NCBI RefSeq assembly: GCF_020523965.1
Contig: NZ_JAJAPX010000005.1
Location: 248,001-312,000, forward strand
Reading direction: 5' to 3'
Source of the DNA: Neotamlana sargassicola
GTDB taxonomy: Bacteria > Bacteroidota > Bacteroidia > Flavobacteriales > Flavobacteriaceae
Length of the DNA stretch: 64,000 nt
The translations under genes and the position numbers were made by a program. A model generated the notes under the pieces. That model had not been told where the DNA came from and did no database searches. It was given only the letters and a program-made list of their open reading frames with translations. Positions 33,359 to 42,722 of this stretch are shown here, piece by piece; position 1 is the first letter of the stretch; each line of letters starts with the position of its first letter.

Positions 33359-33973
33359 TTTAAATTTTTAAATTTTTAAATTTTTTTAATTAATAATTTT
33401 TATTTTCTGAGGGAGATATATGGACTAAAGAGATAAGTGATTTGTTTTTTTTGTTAATGGTATTTAATAGAAGTAAATATTATTGTAAACCAGAATTTTA
33501 ATAGGTTTAACAAAGAGTTTTTTTAAGTCCATTGTTTTGAAAATTACAATACATTATTAAGTTGTAATTGTTTTTATTGGTTAATAGCTTTTTCTGGCTT
33601 TAAAACTAAAAAAAATATTTTAATAAACTAAAAGGTTTTGGCTGTATGTCTATTTTTTTGGTTAAAAGTTCTTTGTTTTATTGTTTTAAGTTTCTATGTG
33701 GTGTCTTATTGATGATTCTAAAGTATAATTAAACGAAAATATTTGCGATGTATAGAAATTCACACTTTCTTAAGGTTAGGCTTAGTTCATGAGTTTAAAT
33801 TTATGATTTATTTAATTTAAAACAGAATTAATTGCGTTTAAACTAAAACAGCGACTTTTAATCTGTTTTACTACTTAAATGTTTTGTTAAAGTGAAAAAA
33901 AAGGTTTTTTTTGTACAGGGTTATAAAATTAAATCAATAGAACTTAAATAATAATAAGTAGTATTTAAATGTC
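33359..33973. other. Divergent regulatory region between rfbF and wzc
   Basis: 615 bp without a convincing open frame. Next to the rfbF start there are three 8-bp TTTTTAAA-type units (about 33361-33386). The second copy of the shared 26-bp element is at 33732-33757, oriented with wzc. After it, TTTTGTTA and GTTATAA occur at offsets similar to those in the 24.4-24.6 kb leader, hinting at wider relatedness of the two leaders. Confidence 0.45.
33732..33757 (+). promoter_or_regulatory. Shared upstream element, copy 2
   Basis: Matches 24387-24412 at 23 of 26 positions, in the same orientation relative to the downstream gene. It begins 242 bp before the wzc start codon. See copy 1. Confidence 0.5.
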
Positions 33974-36280
33974 ATGGAAAAAGATTTTTTTAAAATATTA
34001 TCAAGTTATTTAAAGTACTGGTACCTATTTGTAATAGGATGTGTAATTTGTCTGGTATTAGCATTTTTGCATATTCGTTATAACGTAATATCCGAATATT
34101 ACATTGCTGGTAAGGTACTGCTTAACGATAAAGAAAATGGTGGTGGAGAGGCCTCTGGTTTGCAGTCTTTAAGCGATTTAGGCTTGATTAAAATGTCTAA
34201 AAACATCCAAGACGAGATAGGGGTGCTATTATCGTACGATTTAATGTTAGAAACTATTAAGGAGTTGGATTATGCGGTAGCATATTATGCAGAAGGAAGT
34301 TTCAATGAGGTTGAGGTATATGTAAAATCTTTGCCGTTTAAAGTCGTTTTAAATGATACATTACCGTTGTTAAGGCAAGGGACATTAGGCAGGGTTAAGG
34401 TACTTGATGAATTCAAATTTAGTGTTGAAAAATTAGTCGACGAGGAAGTTGTTGATAAAAAAGTGTATGAATTCGGGGAAATATTAAACACTGAGTTTGG
34501 AAATTTCCATATTGAATTACAACAACAAGGAAAGTTAGACCTTAAAAATACTAATCCAGTAATTGTTAGATTTAAGGATCCTGAAGCCTTGGCTTCTAAT
34601 TATAATGCCCGTTTAAATGTGTTTCCGGTTTACGAAAATGGAGGTGGCTTGCTCGAAATAGGCTTAACCGATGCCGTTCCTCAACGCGGGGAAGATTTAA
34701 TTAATAAACTCATAGAGGTATATGCGCGCAATTCTGCGAAGCACAAAAACTTGCTAGCCGAATCTACCCTAAAATTGATTGATGAGCGTTTAAATCTATT
34801 AACTACAGATTTAAATAGCGCTGAAGAAAGTGTCGAGAACTACAAGCAAAGTAATAACCTAACCAATGTAGAGGCAGATGCATCACGCTTTATCCAATTA
34901 GCCGATCAAGTAGATAGAGAATTAGCAACCTTGCGAACCGAAATCAATGCCATTGATGCCCTTGAAAGAACCTTAGGGCAAACAGGTGGGGGAAATTATA
35001 CAGCTATAAGTTCTTACAATATTCAAAATCCTGCCTTAGTAGCTGCAATCATGAATTACAACACGGTCGTTCAAGAAAGGGTGGCATTAGTAAATGCAAC
35101 GGGAATAGGGAACCCCATGTTAGGGGAAATCGATAAGCGTTTAGAGTCTAGTAAACGACAAATTTTAGAAAATTTAAAAGGTATTAAATTACAATTAACC
35201 AGATCCCAGAGGGACTTAATGAATCAGTCTGCTCAATACAGGTCTAAAATTTCTTCAGTGCCTTCGGCTGAAAGAGCCTTATTGGAAATTAATAGAGATC
35301 AAGGGCTTAAACAGGGCTTGTATTTATTTCTCCTACAGAAAAAAGAGGAAGAAGCCTTGTCTATTAGTGTGCCTTTTGCAGATACACGTATTATCGAAGA
35401 ACCAAGGTCTAGTGGATACCCAATAAATGGGGCTAAAACGCCCGTATATTTGGGCGCAATCCTATTTGGTTTGTTAGTGCCTTTCGGTTTTGTGTTTTTA
35501 AAAGAAAAATTAAATACAAAAATTGAAGACGCAGAGGAGGTGGGTAATCTAACGAGTACACCAATTTTAGGTCTGGTGGCTCACAATAATACAAATAAAG
35601 CAGTGGTGCTAAGTAAAAATAGCAACACACCAATTGCGGAACTTTTTAGGTTAATGAGGCATAATTTAAAGTTCATGACCAAAAACGCAGCCAACCAAAC
35701 CATAATGGTAACCTCCGGGAATCCAGGAGAAGGGAAAACCTTTGTATCCACAAATTTAGCAGCGAGTTTAGCTCTTACAGGGAAAAAAGTGGTTGTCTTA
35801 GGTTTCGATTTAAGAATACCTAAATTAACTAAAGAATTAGATTTAAAGTATGAATATGGGCTTTCCGATTACATAATCGATACCCAGATACAAATACAAC
35901 AGTTACTAATCACTTACCAACAGGTGCCAAATTTACACTTTATTGGGGCAGGTACCATGGCACCGAATCCTGGAGAATTAATAATTCACCAACGGGTCGA
36001 AGAGCTTTTTGCACAGCTAAAATCGCAATTCGATTACATTATTATCGATACACCTCCTGTAGGGAAGGTTGCTGATGCTTTTGCCTTAGCAAAGCATACG
36101 GATGCGGCTATTTTTGTGCTACGTCAAAATTATACTAAAAAAACGGACTTGAAATTGGTAAACGAGATAGAGGGAACAAACAAAATAAACAACTTAATGT
36201 TAGTAATAAATGATGTGAAAAACGAGAAAAACGATTTCTATGGTGGCTACGGAAATACGGGAAATACCAAAAACACCTAA
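33974..36280 (+). CDS. wzc: Polysaccharide co-polymerase with tyrosine autokinase domain (Wzc-like)
   Basis: A 768-residue inner-membrane protein that controls chain length and export. TM1 lies at about residues 15-35. A long periplasmic coiled-coil region follows, then the PxxP-flanked second TM at about 492-512 (GYPINGAKTPVYLGAILFG...). The cytoplasmic BY-kinase domain has Walker A SGNPGEGKTF at about 580, Walker A' VVVLGFDLRIPKL at about 607 and Walker B YIIIDTPP at about 690. The C-terminal tail has only two tyrosines (Y756, Y759), fewer than most Wzc proteins. It is the first gene of the long plus-strand operon. Confidence 0.93.
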   Translation: MEKDFFKILSSYLKYWYLFVIGCVICLVLAFLHIRYNVISEYYIAGKVLLNDKENGGGEASGLQSLSDLGLIKMSKNIQDEIGVLLSYDLMLETIKELDYAVAYYAEGSFNEVEVYVKSLPFKVVLNDTLPLLRQGTLGRVKVLDEFKFSVEKLVDEEVVDKKVYEFGEILNTEFGNFHIELQQQGKLDLKNTNPVIVRFKDPEALASNYNARLNVFPVYENGGGLLEIGLTDAVPQRGEDLINKLIEVYARNSAKHKNLLAESTLKLIDERLNLLTTDLNSAEESVENYKQSNNLTNVEADASRFIQLADQVDRELATLRTEINAIDALERTLGQTGGGNYTAISSYNIQNPALVAAIMNYNTVVQERVALVNATGIGNPMLGEIDKRLESSKRQILENLKGIKLQLTRSQRDLMNQSAQYRSKISSVPSAERALLEINRDQGLKQGLYLFLLQKKEEEALSISVPFADTRIIEEPRSSGYPINGAKTPVYLGAILFGLLVPFGFVFLKEKLNTKIEDAEEVGNLTSTPILGLVAHNNTNKAVVLSKNSNTPIAELFRLMRHNLKFMTKNAANQTIMVTSGNPGEGKTFVSTNLAASLALTGKKVVVLGFDLRIPKLTKELDLKYEYGLSDYIIDTQIQIQQLLITYQQVPNLHFIGAGTMAPNPGELIIHQRVEELFAQLKSQFDYIIIDTPPVGKVADAFALAKHTDAAIFVLRQNYTKKTDLKLVNEIEGTNKINNLMLVINDVKNEKNDFYGGYGNTGNTKNT

Positions 36281-36323
36281 ATAAACTTCCTTAGAGCTTT
36301 ATTTAGAGTAACCAAATCACTAA

Positions 36324-36549
36324 ATGCATATGAATTATGAAATTTTTTTAAAATCAACGTACCCCGATAGTCAAGAAAATAACTTCGCGGTAAATTGGCT
36401 TAAAAAAGGTTGCGGAAGAAACACGTAGCCCCAGGTATGCTATAGTGCAAAATTCTGAAGAAAAACATCTAATAATTTGTGAAAGCGCTTTAATGATGCT
36501 AGGATTTAATAGAATACAGGCAATTATAAAGCGTATAGCGGTTGGTTAA
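36324..36549 (+). pseudogene. Small frameshifted open frame, family unknown
   Basis: Between wzc and the flippase gene. An ATG frame from 36324 (MHMNYEIFLKSTYPDSQEN...) reads to NFAVNWLKK, and a second frame continues VAEETRSPRYAIVQNSEEKH...CESALMMLGF to a stop at 36547-36549. Removing one A from the A6 run at 36402-36407 joins them into a 74-residue frame. I do not recognise the sequence. It could be a decayed gene, a real frameshifted small gene, or chance. Confidence 0.35.
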
Positions 36550-36639
36550 TTGTATGGGGGCAAGAAAAAAATTAAATAAGCAAATGAATATATATCGAAT
36601 TGATTTAACTTTCATCAAAAAGCTGTATAGTGATCTTCT

Positions 36640-37923
36640 ATGAGGAATATATCTAATCGTTCCATTTTTTTAAGGCTGAAACCTTGGTTTATGTTGATAG
36701 GTTCTACGAGTATGGCCCAAGGCTTAGTTCAAGGATTAGGGTTAATTTCAGGTATTTTAGTAATTAGAATATTACCGCCTTCTGAATACGCCTTATACAC
36801 TCTAGGGAATAGTATGCTAGGTGCTATGGTCTTGTTGGCAAATGGTGGTATATCTAAAGGTGTAATGGCGCAAGGTAGTAAAGTTTGGAAAAATAAAAAC
36901 CATTTGGGCGAAGTAATGGTTACAGGACTCCATTTAAGAAAAAAATTTATTTTAGCGAGTTTAATAATTGGAATCCCAATTTTATTTTACCTCCTATTAC
37001 AAAATGATGCGAGTATCACTTCAGCCATTTTGATAATTATAGCATTAATTCCGGCTTTTACGGCTTCTATTTCTAATGCCTTATTGGTCATAGTGCCTCA
37101 ATTACATCAGAATATTAGGCCGTTGCAAATTAATCAAATTGGGGTTAATTTGGGACGATTATTGCTTTTGTTGGCATCCATACTCTTTTTTCCTATTGCT
37201 TATGTGGCACTTTTATCGGCTGGTATTTCACAAATATTTGGTAATTATAGGTTAAAAAAAATAGCTTTACAACATGTGAATTTAAACCAAAAGCCATCCC
37301 CTGTCATTCGTAAAAAAATTATAAAAACCGTTTCGCGTATTTTTCCCGAATCGGTTTACTATGCGTTTTCCAGTCAGATTACCATTTGGTTATTATCAAT
37401 ATTTGGAACCACAAAGGCAGTTGCAGAAATAGGAGCATTAAACCGAATTGCAGTGTTATTAACCTTATTTACTATGGTATTTAATATTTTAATAGCACCA
37501 AGATTTGCACGGTTAACAGAAAGTTTTCAAGTATTATTAAAAAGGTATTCTTTAGTTGTGCTTATATTACTTATCGTGTTACTCGTTGTGGTTAGTATGA
37601 CTTATTGGTTTTCATCTCAAATATTATGGGTATTAGGAGCTGACTATAATAATTTAAATACAGAAATTGTGTGGTTAATTTTGGGGGCAACACTATCACT
37701 TATAGCCGGGCTTATTTATAATCTGTATTCAGGAAGGGGTTGGATTCAGCATCCCTTGCTGGCAATTTCAATAAGTTTTATAACTTTAGTAGTTGGTATT
37801 ACTGTAATTGATGTGTCCAGCTTAATGGGGGCCATTAAATTAAATATTTTAGTAGGCTTAGTGCAATTTCTATCACATTTGTTATATGGGTATTACAAAA
37901 TTTTTAAATTAAAAAATAATTAA
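36640..37923 (+). CDS. wzx: Oligosaccharide flippase family protein (Wzx-like)
   Basis: A 427-residue membrane protein with about 12 hydrophobic helices and little soluble sequence. The N-terminal helix MAQGLVQGLGLISGILVIRILPPSEYALYTLGNSMLGAMVLL carries the ILxPxEYGxY-like motif of the MATE/MVF polysaccharide transporter family. It should flip undecaprenyl-linked repeat units to the periplasm. It follows wzc by 359 bp, with a small decayed frame between, and leads into the glycosyltransferase genes. Confidence 0.85.
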   Translation: MRNISNRSIFLRLKPWFMLIGSTSMAQGLVQGLGLISGILVIRILPPSEYALYTLGNSMLGAMVLLANGGISKGVMAQGSKVWKNKNHLGEVMVTGLHLRKKFILASLIIGIPILFYLLLQNDASITSAILIIIALIPAFTASISNALLVIVPQLHQNIRPLQINQIGVNLGRLLLLLASILFFPIAYVALLSAGISQIFGNYRLKKIALQHVNLNQKPSPVIRKKIIKTVSRIFPESVYYAFSSQITIWLLSIFGTTKAVAEIGALNRIAVLLTLFTMVFNILIAPRFARLTESFQVLLKRYSLVVLILLIVLLVVVSMTYWFSSQILWVLGADYNNLNTEIVWLILGATLSLIAGLIYNLYSGRGWIQHPLLAISISFITLVVGITVIDVSSLMGAIKLNILVGLVQFLSHLLYGYYKIFKLKNN

Positions 37924-37933
37924 ATAAAAATTA

Positions 37934-38914
37934 ATGACATCTAAATCAGCTATATGTACCCTGTTTGAGGGGCATTATCATTATGGAGTGGCTACATTGT
38001 CAAATTCATTATTTCATTCAGGGTTCAATGGTATAATGTATGTGGGGTATAGAGGGGATTTACCAAATTGGATAAAAGGAGGAGAACTCGTAAGTATTGA
38101 AGGTTTCGATAATGTCATCAAAGTAAAAAATATAAAGCAAGACATGACTTTATATTTTATACCCTTATCTACATCTTTTAGCTTAACTAACTATAAGCCC
38201 AATTTTATGTTAGATTTAATGGACGGTCCAGCAAGAGGTTTGGATTATATGTTTTACTTCGATCCAGATATCGTGGTCAAGCAACCTTGGGCATGTTTCG
38301 AAGAATGGGCTAGCTGCGGAATTGCAGTCTCTGAAGACGTAAATTCTCCCTTAGAAGAATTACATCCAAGGAGAGTGGGCTGGCGTAAATATTTCAAGGA
38401 TTATAATTTGGCGCTAAAATTCAAATCTAATATTTATGTCAATGGTGGTTTTATTGGAGTAAATAAACGTAATTTAGAATTTTTAAAACTTTGGAAAAAT
38501 ATACAAGACCATATGGCAAATGCTATCGGAGGTCTTGAAAATTCTATTTTTTCGAATCAAACTTACAAAACAACAATACCTATAAAAAAAGGGTTTCAAA
38601 TTTTTGATAAATCAGACCAAGACGCTTTAAATGCAGCTATCGAATGTTATAAGGATGATGTAAGCTATATAGGTCTCGAAGGTATGGGATTCAAAGAAGG
38701 GTACAATCTGATGATTCACGCGCTAGGAAGCCCAAAACCTTGGAAAACAAATCTACTAAGTAGAGCTATAAAGGGACAGCAACCTAGATTGACAGATGTA
38801 AGTTATTGGAGAGTTAACCATACACCATTCTCAGCGCATAGTGATTTTGAAATTAAAAGGAAAAAAATAAGTATATTGGTTGCAAAAATCATAGGCCGAT
38901 TTTACAGTAAATAA
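37934..38914 (+). CDS. GT8-like putative glycosyltransferase
   Basis: A 326-residue soluble protein, probably of GT-A fold. DMFYFDPDIVVKQPW-type sequence gives a DxD (D110-P-D112), then YVNGGFIGVNKRNL, SDQDALNAAI and the HALGSPKPWK segment. The order DxD, N-G-G, DQDALN, H-x-x-G-x-x-KPW is that of retaining family 8 transferases, though overall similarity is low and databases may call it hypothetical. It lies between the flippase and UDP-glucose dehydrogenase genes, fitting a role in building the repeat unit. Confidence 0.65.
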   Translation: MTSKSAICTLFEGHYHYGVATLSNSLFHSGFNGIMYVGYRGDLPNWIKGGELVSIEGFDNVIKVKNIKQDMTLYFIPLSTSFSLTNYKPNFMLDLMDGPARGLDYMFYFDPDIVVKQPWACFEEWASCGIAVSEDVNSPLEELHPRRVGWRKYFKDYNLALKFKSNIYVNGGFIGVNKRNLEFLKLWKNIQDHMANAIGGLENSIFSNQTYKTTIPIKKGFQIFDKSDQDALNAAIECYKDDVSYIGLEGMGFKEGYNLMIHALGSPKPWKTNLLSRAIKGQQPRLTDVSYWRVNHTPFSAHSDFEIKRKKISILVAKIIGRFYSK

Positions 38915-38944
38915 TTAAATATAAAATCAAAAATAATAAGCTTT

Positions 38945-40285
38945 ATGAAAATAACAGTGATAGGTACAGGATACGTAGGGTTGGTAAGTGGAACCTGTTT
39001 TGCAGAAATGGGAAACAAAGTAACCTGTATTGATGTCGATACAAATAAAATTCAAAAACTAGAAGAAGGCATCATTCCAATTTACGAACCAGGACTAGAA
39101 GTAATGGTTAAGCGTAACTATGAGCGCAATACCCTAAAGTTTAGTACAAAACTATCAGAAAACCTAGGGGGCTGTGACATCGCTTTTATTGCTGTAGGAA
39201 CACCTATGGGCGACGATGGGTCTGCCGATTTAAAGTATGTACTTCAAGTGGCTAAAGAAATTGGGCAAAACATGACCACGCCACTTATTGTAGTTGATAA
39301 ATCAACGGTGCCAGTAGGAACAGCCGATAAAGTGAGAGCACAGATTAAAGAAGAACTAGATAAGCGAGGGGTTGATATTCATTTTGATGTGGTGTCCAAT
39401 CCGGAGTTTCTAAAAGAAGGCGATGCCATTAGCGATTTTATGAAACCGGACCGCGTGGTAATTGGAGCTGATAGCGATGAAACAGCCGAAATTATGCGTA
39501 CCCTATATTCACCCTTCTTTAGAAGTGGTTCAGCCCGTTTAATTGTAATGGATGTGCGCTCGGCAGAAATGACCAAATACGTAGCCAACGCCATGTTAGC
39601 AACCAAAATTTCCTTCATGAACGAAATTTCTAACATCTGCGAATTAGTAGGAGCAGATGTAAATGATGTTCGCATCGGTATTGGTTCAGACAGCCGTATT
39701 GGCTACAGCTTCATCTATCCAGGTGCCGGCTACGGAGGCTCTTGTTTTCCTAAAGATGTGAAAGCCCTGCATCGTACAGCCAAAGAATATGGGTTTGATG
39801 CCGAATTAATTGGATCAGTAGAATCCGTTAACGATAAGCAAAAATTAGTCATAGCCAAAAAAGTAGTGAAACGTTTCGGAGAAGATTTATCAGGAAAAAC
39901 CTTTGCGATATGGGGGCTGTCTTTTAAACCAGATACCGACGATATGCGTGAGGCGCCTGCCATTTATATCATAAAAGATTTAGTAAGCCGTGGCGCTAAA
40001 ATTAAAGCCTACGACCCTAAAGCTATGCACGAAGCTCAAGAATGCTACCTAAAAGGCGTACAAAACATAACGTACTGCAATTCCAAATACGAGGCCATTG
40101 TTGATGCTGATGCCATGTTATTATTAACTGATTGGAAAGAATTTAGAATCCCAGATTTTGAAGAATTAAAAGCCCAACTCAAAACACCAATTGTTTTTGA
40201 TGGTCGTAACCAATACAACGATAAAATGATGCAAGAACAAGGTTTTGAGTATTTTCAAATAGGGAAACAACCGCTAAAGGCCTAA
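38945..40285 (+). CDS. ugd: UDP-glucose 6-dehydrogenase
   Basis: A 446-residue enzyme that oxidises UDP-glucose to UDP-glucuronate with two NAD. The Rossmann fold [24 protein letters not shown] is followed by [16 protein letters not shown] and [12 protein letters not shown]. The catalytic [16 protein letters not shown] carries the essential Cys, and [19 protein letters not shown] lies in the C-terminal domain. Codon use and GC are higher than in the flanking glycosyltransferase genes, as is common for this widely conserved gene. It implies glucuronic acid (or a derivative) in the polymer. Confidence 0.95.
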   Translation: MKITVIGTGYVGLVSGTCFAEMGNKVTCIDVDTNKIQKLEEGIIPIYEPGLEVMVKRNYERNTLKFSTKLSENLGGCDIAFIAVGTPMGDDGSADLKYVLQVAKEIGQNMTTPLIVVDKSTVPVGTADKVRAQIKEELDKRGVDIHFDVVSNPEFLKEGDAISDFMKPDRVVIGADSDETAEIMRTLYSPFFRSGSARLIVMDVRSAEMTKYVANAMLATKISFMNEISNICELVGADVNDVRIGIGSDSRIGYSFIYPGAGYGGSCFPKDVKALHRTAKEYGFDAELIGSVESVNDKQKLVIAKKVVKRFGEDLSGKTFAIWGLSFKPDTDDMREAPAIYIIKDLVSRGAKIKAYDPKAMHEAQECYLKGVQNITYCNSKYEAIVDADAMLLLTDWKEFRIPDFEELKAQLKTPIVFDGRNQYNDKMMQEQGFEYFQIGKQPLKA

Positions 40286-40309
40286 TTGGAGGCAAATAAT
40301 TTTTGTTGC

Positions 40310-41428
40310 ATGAAAATGGTATTTATTTGTGGCGCTCTGGAACCTGGAAAAGATGGGGTAGGCGATTATACCCGAAGATTATCTGCGGCATTAATAAAAC
40401 AAGGGATTTCAGTCAGTATCTTAGCTTACAACGATAAATTCATCAAAAAAAAAATAGAAGAACTTCAAAGCTCCGACGGGTCTGAAATCCCTTGCTTACG
40501 TTTACCACATACCTGGACGTCTAAACAAAGAACCCAACAAGCCAAAAATTGGGTAGATAAATACAATCCAGACTGGCTGAGTCTACAATTTGTAATTTAC
40601 TCATTCCATAATAAAGGCCTGCCATTTGGAATTTCTAGTCAATTAAAACAAATAGTATCGGATAGAAAATGTCAAATAATGTTTCACGAAACTTGGTTAG
40701 GACTAAAAACCAATGACTCTCTCAAGTATCAAATAATTGGCTTTCTTCAAAAAAGAATTATTAAAAGGTTAAGGAGTGCTATAAAGTTTAAAGTGGTGCA
40801 CACGCATACTCAGTTTTATATGAGAGAACTAAATAAAATAGGGTTTTATAATGTCAAATACCTTCCTGTATTCAGTAATATACCAGTAATAGATATAAAA
40901 GAATCTCCTTACAAAGAAAATAAGAAAGTAAAATTTGTTCTTTTTGGGTCAATTCATCCAAATGTAGATTTCGTGGAGTTTTTTAATGAATTACAGGACT
41001 TCTACAAACACAAAATGGGTTTTACTTTGGAAGTAATTTTCATTGGTAAGTCAGGAAGATTTTTAGATCCTTGGATTAATGAATTAAAATCTAGAAAAAT
41101 CCCTTTTAGTACTTTAGGTGAACAAAATCCAGAATCAATTTCTGAAGTATTGCAACAGGTAAATTATGGAATTACTACAAATCCTTCTTTTGTAGTGGAG
41201 AAAAGTGGAACGGTTGCAGCTATGCGTGAGCATGGGTTGAAAGTAATCATTGTTGCAGAAAAAACAGAACCTAAAGATACATTTAAGCTTAAATTTAATA
41301 AAAGTCTCTTTGAGTACAAATCAGGAAATTTAAAAGAATTCTTAGAAGATGGTCATAAAAAAAACACTGATGTATTGGGAATTAATTCAGTAGCACAAAA
41401 ATTTTTAAATGATATTAAAGCCGGTTAA
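40310..41428 (+). CDS. Glycosyltransferase, GT-B fold
   Basis: A 372-residue protein read from the ATG at 40310 (MKMVFICGALEPGKDGVGDYTRRL); the longer TTG frame only adds 8 residues abutting ugd. The N-terminal half has the typical DGVGDYTRRLSAALIKQG acceptor-site helix. The donor-site half (VKFVLFGSIHPNVDFVEFF, IGKSGRFLDPWINEL, TLGEQNPESISEVLQQVNYGITTNP) is divergent and lacks a clear E-x7-E motif, having VEKSGTVAAMREHG instead. It probably acts in repeat-unit assembly. Confidence 0.72.
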   Translation: MKMVFICGALEPGKDGVGDYTRRLSAALIKQGISVSILAYNDKFIKKKIEELQSSDGSEIPCLRLPHTWTSKQRTQQAKNWVDKYNPDWLSLQFVIYSFHNKGLPFGISSQLKQIVSDRKCQIMFHETWLGLKTNDSLKYQIIGFLQKRIIKRLRSAIKFKVVHTHTQFYMRELNKIGFYNVKYLPVFSNIPVIDIKESPYKENKKVKFVLFGSIHPNVDFVEFFNELQDFYKHKMGFTLEVIFIGKSGRFLDPWINELKSRKIPFSTLGEQNPESISEVLQQVNYGITTNPSFVVEKSGTVAAMREHGLKVIIVAEKTEPKDTFKLKFNKSLFEYKSGNLKEFLEDGHKKNTDVLGINSVAQKFLNDIKAG

Positions 41429-41459
41429 TTGACTTTTCAATATATAAAATAAAAATACC

Positions 41460-42701
41460 ATGAATAAAATTTCAGTATCACATCCAACCAGTAACCAAAA
41501 TAATAGAGAGGTAGTCATGGGCTTTAAACGAGCTAATATGCTCCTAAATTTTTATACCTCTATTGCGGTGTTTCCAAATAGCTTTCTTTATAAGTTCAGA
41601 AATATAGGTGTGTTTAAAGAAGTAGTAAGACGTCAGTTTCATCAAAGTTTGAGAGACCATGTAAAAACATGGCCTATTAATGAAATTATTAGGCTATTAG
41701 CAAATAAAGCCGGGTATAAAAATTTAACAAAGCATGAAGTTGGTAAATTTTCTGTAGATAATATTTATCAAAAGTTTGATGCTAAAGTAGCAAAAGAGCT
41801 TAAAAAGTCTTCAAATAAAGGTGTAGAAGCTATATATGCATATGAAGACGGTGCCTATAACGCTTTTGTAAAAGCGAAACAAATGGGGCTTAAATGTATT
41901 TACGATCTTCCAATAGCATATTGGCAGACAAGTAAACAGTTATTAGAAGAGGAGGCAATTCGTTTACCTGAATGGGCAGCCACTATAAAGGGAGGTCTGT
42001 CGAATTCAGAAGAAAAACTTAAGCGAAAAACAAAAGAGCTCGAACTGGCAGATGTTGTTGTCGTACCCAGTCATTTTGTTAAAAATTCACTACCCAAATG
42101 GGCGCAAAATAAGAAAGTGATCATGACGCCTTTTGGATCTCCTGAATCCGCATTAAAAACAAATATCAGTGAAAAGAAAATTTCTGATCATAAATTGAGA
42201 GTATTATTTGTAGGCTCGATGACGCAAAGAAAAGGTTTGGGCGATTTGTTTGAGGCAATGAAATTGGTTGATACTACAGCGGTAGAATTAGTGGTATTGG
42301 GATCGTTAGCTGCACCTTTGGAGTTTTACACAAATAAAACAGATTTTATTCATGAAAAAGGTCGTCCCCATGACCAAGTGTTACAATTAATGCAATCCTG
42401 TGATGTGTTTTGTCTACCTTCCTTAGTAGAAGGTCGTGCATTGGTTATGCAGGAAGCGATGTCTCAGGGGCTACCTCTAATAATAACACCAAATACAGGT
42501 GGGGAGGATTTAGTTATAGAAGGTGAAACAGGTTTTTTAGTACCCATTAGAGATCCAAAAGCAATAGCCCAAAAAATAAACTGGTTTATTGAGAATAAAA
42601 GTAAAATTCCAACAATGGGGGAGAAGGCTCGAGAGCATGCTTCTAAATATACTTGGGAGAATTATAGTAAAACTATTGTTGAAGCATTAAAAAACTTGTA
42701 A
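41460..42701 (+). CDS. Family 4 glycosyltransferase
   Basis: A 413-residue GT-B enzyme. The first 90 residues are unusual for GT4, lacking the standard glycine-rich loop but containing FKRANMLLNFYTSIAVFP. The C-terminal donor domain is classical: LRVLFVGSMTQRKGLGDLFEAM, LVVLGSL, MQSCDVFCLPSLVEGRALVMQEAMSQGLPLIITPNTGGEDLV, where the E-x7-E motif is EGRALVMQE. It is retaining in mechanism and cytoplasmic. The donor is unknown. Confidence 0.85.
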   Translation: MNKISVSHPTSNQNNREVVMGFKRANMLLNFYTSIAVFPNSFLYKFRNIGVFKEVVRRQFHQSLRDHVKTWPINEIIRLLANKAGYKNLTKHEVGKFSVDNIYQKFDAKVAKELKKSSNKGVEAIYAYEDGAYNAFVKAKQMGLKCIYDLPIAYWQTSKQLLEEEAIRLPEWAATIKGGLSNSEEKLKRKTKELELADVVVVPSHFVKNSLPKWAQNKKVIMTPFGSPESALKTNISEKKISDHKLRVLFVGSMTQRKGLGDLFEAMKLVDTTAVELVVLGSLAAPLEFYTNKTDFIHEKGRPHDQVLQLMQSCDVFCLPSLVEGRALVMQEAMSQGLPLIITPNTGGEDLVIEGETGFLVPIRDPKAIAQKINWFIENKSKIPTMGEKAREHASKYTWENYSKTIVEALKNL

Positions 42702-42722
42702 TAGTTCTTGTAACGCAACTAA

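Noticed and set aside
33361-33386. Three 8-bp TTTTTAAA-type units next to the rfbF start as a phase-variable tract
   Set aside because: Homopolymer-like AT repeats are common in this AT-rich DNA, the tract is short and does not sit between recognisable promoter boxes.
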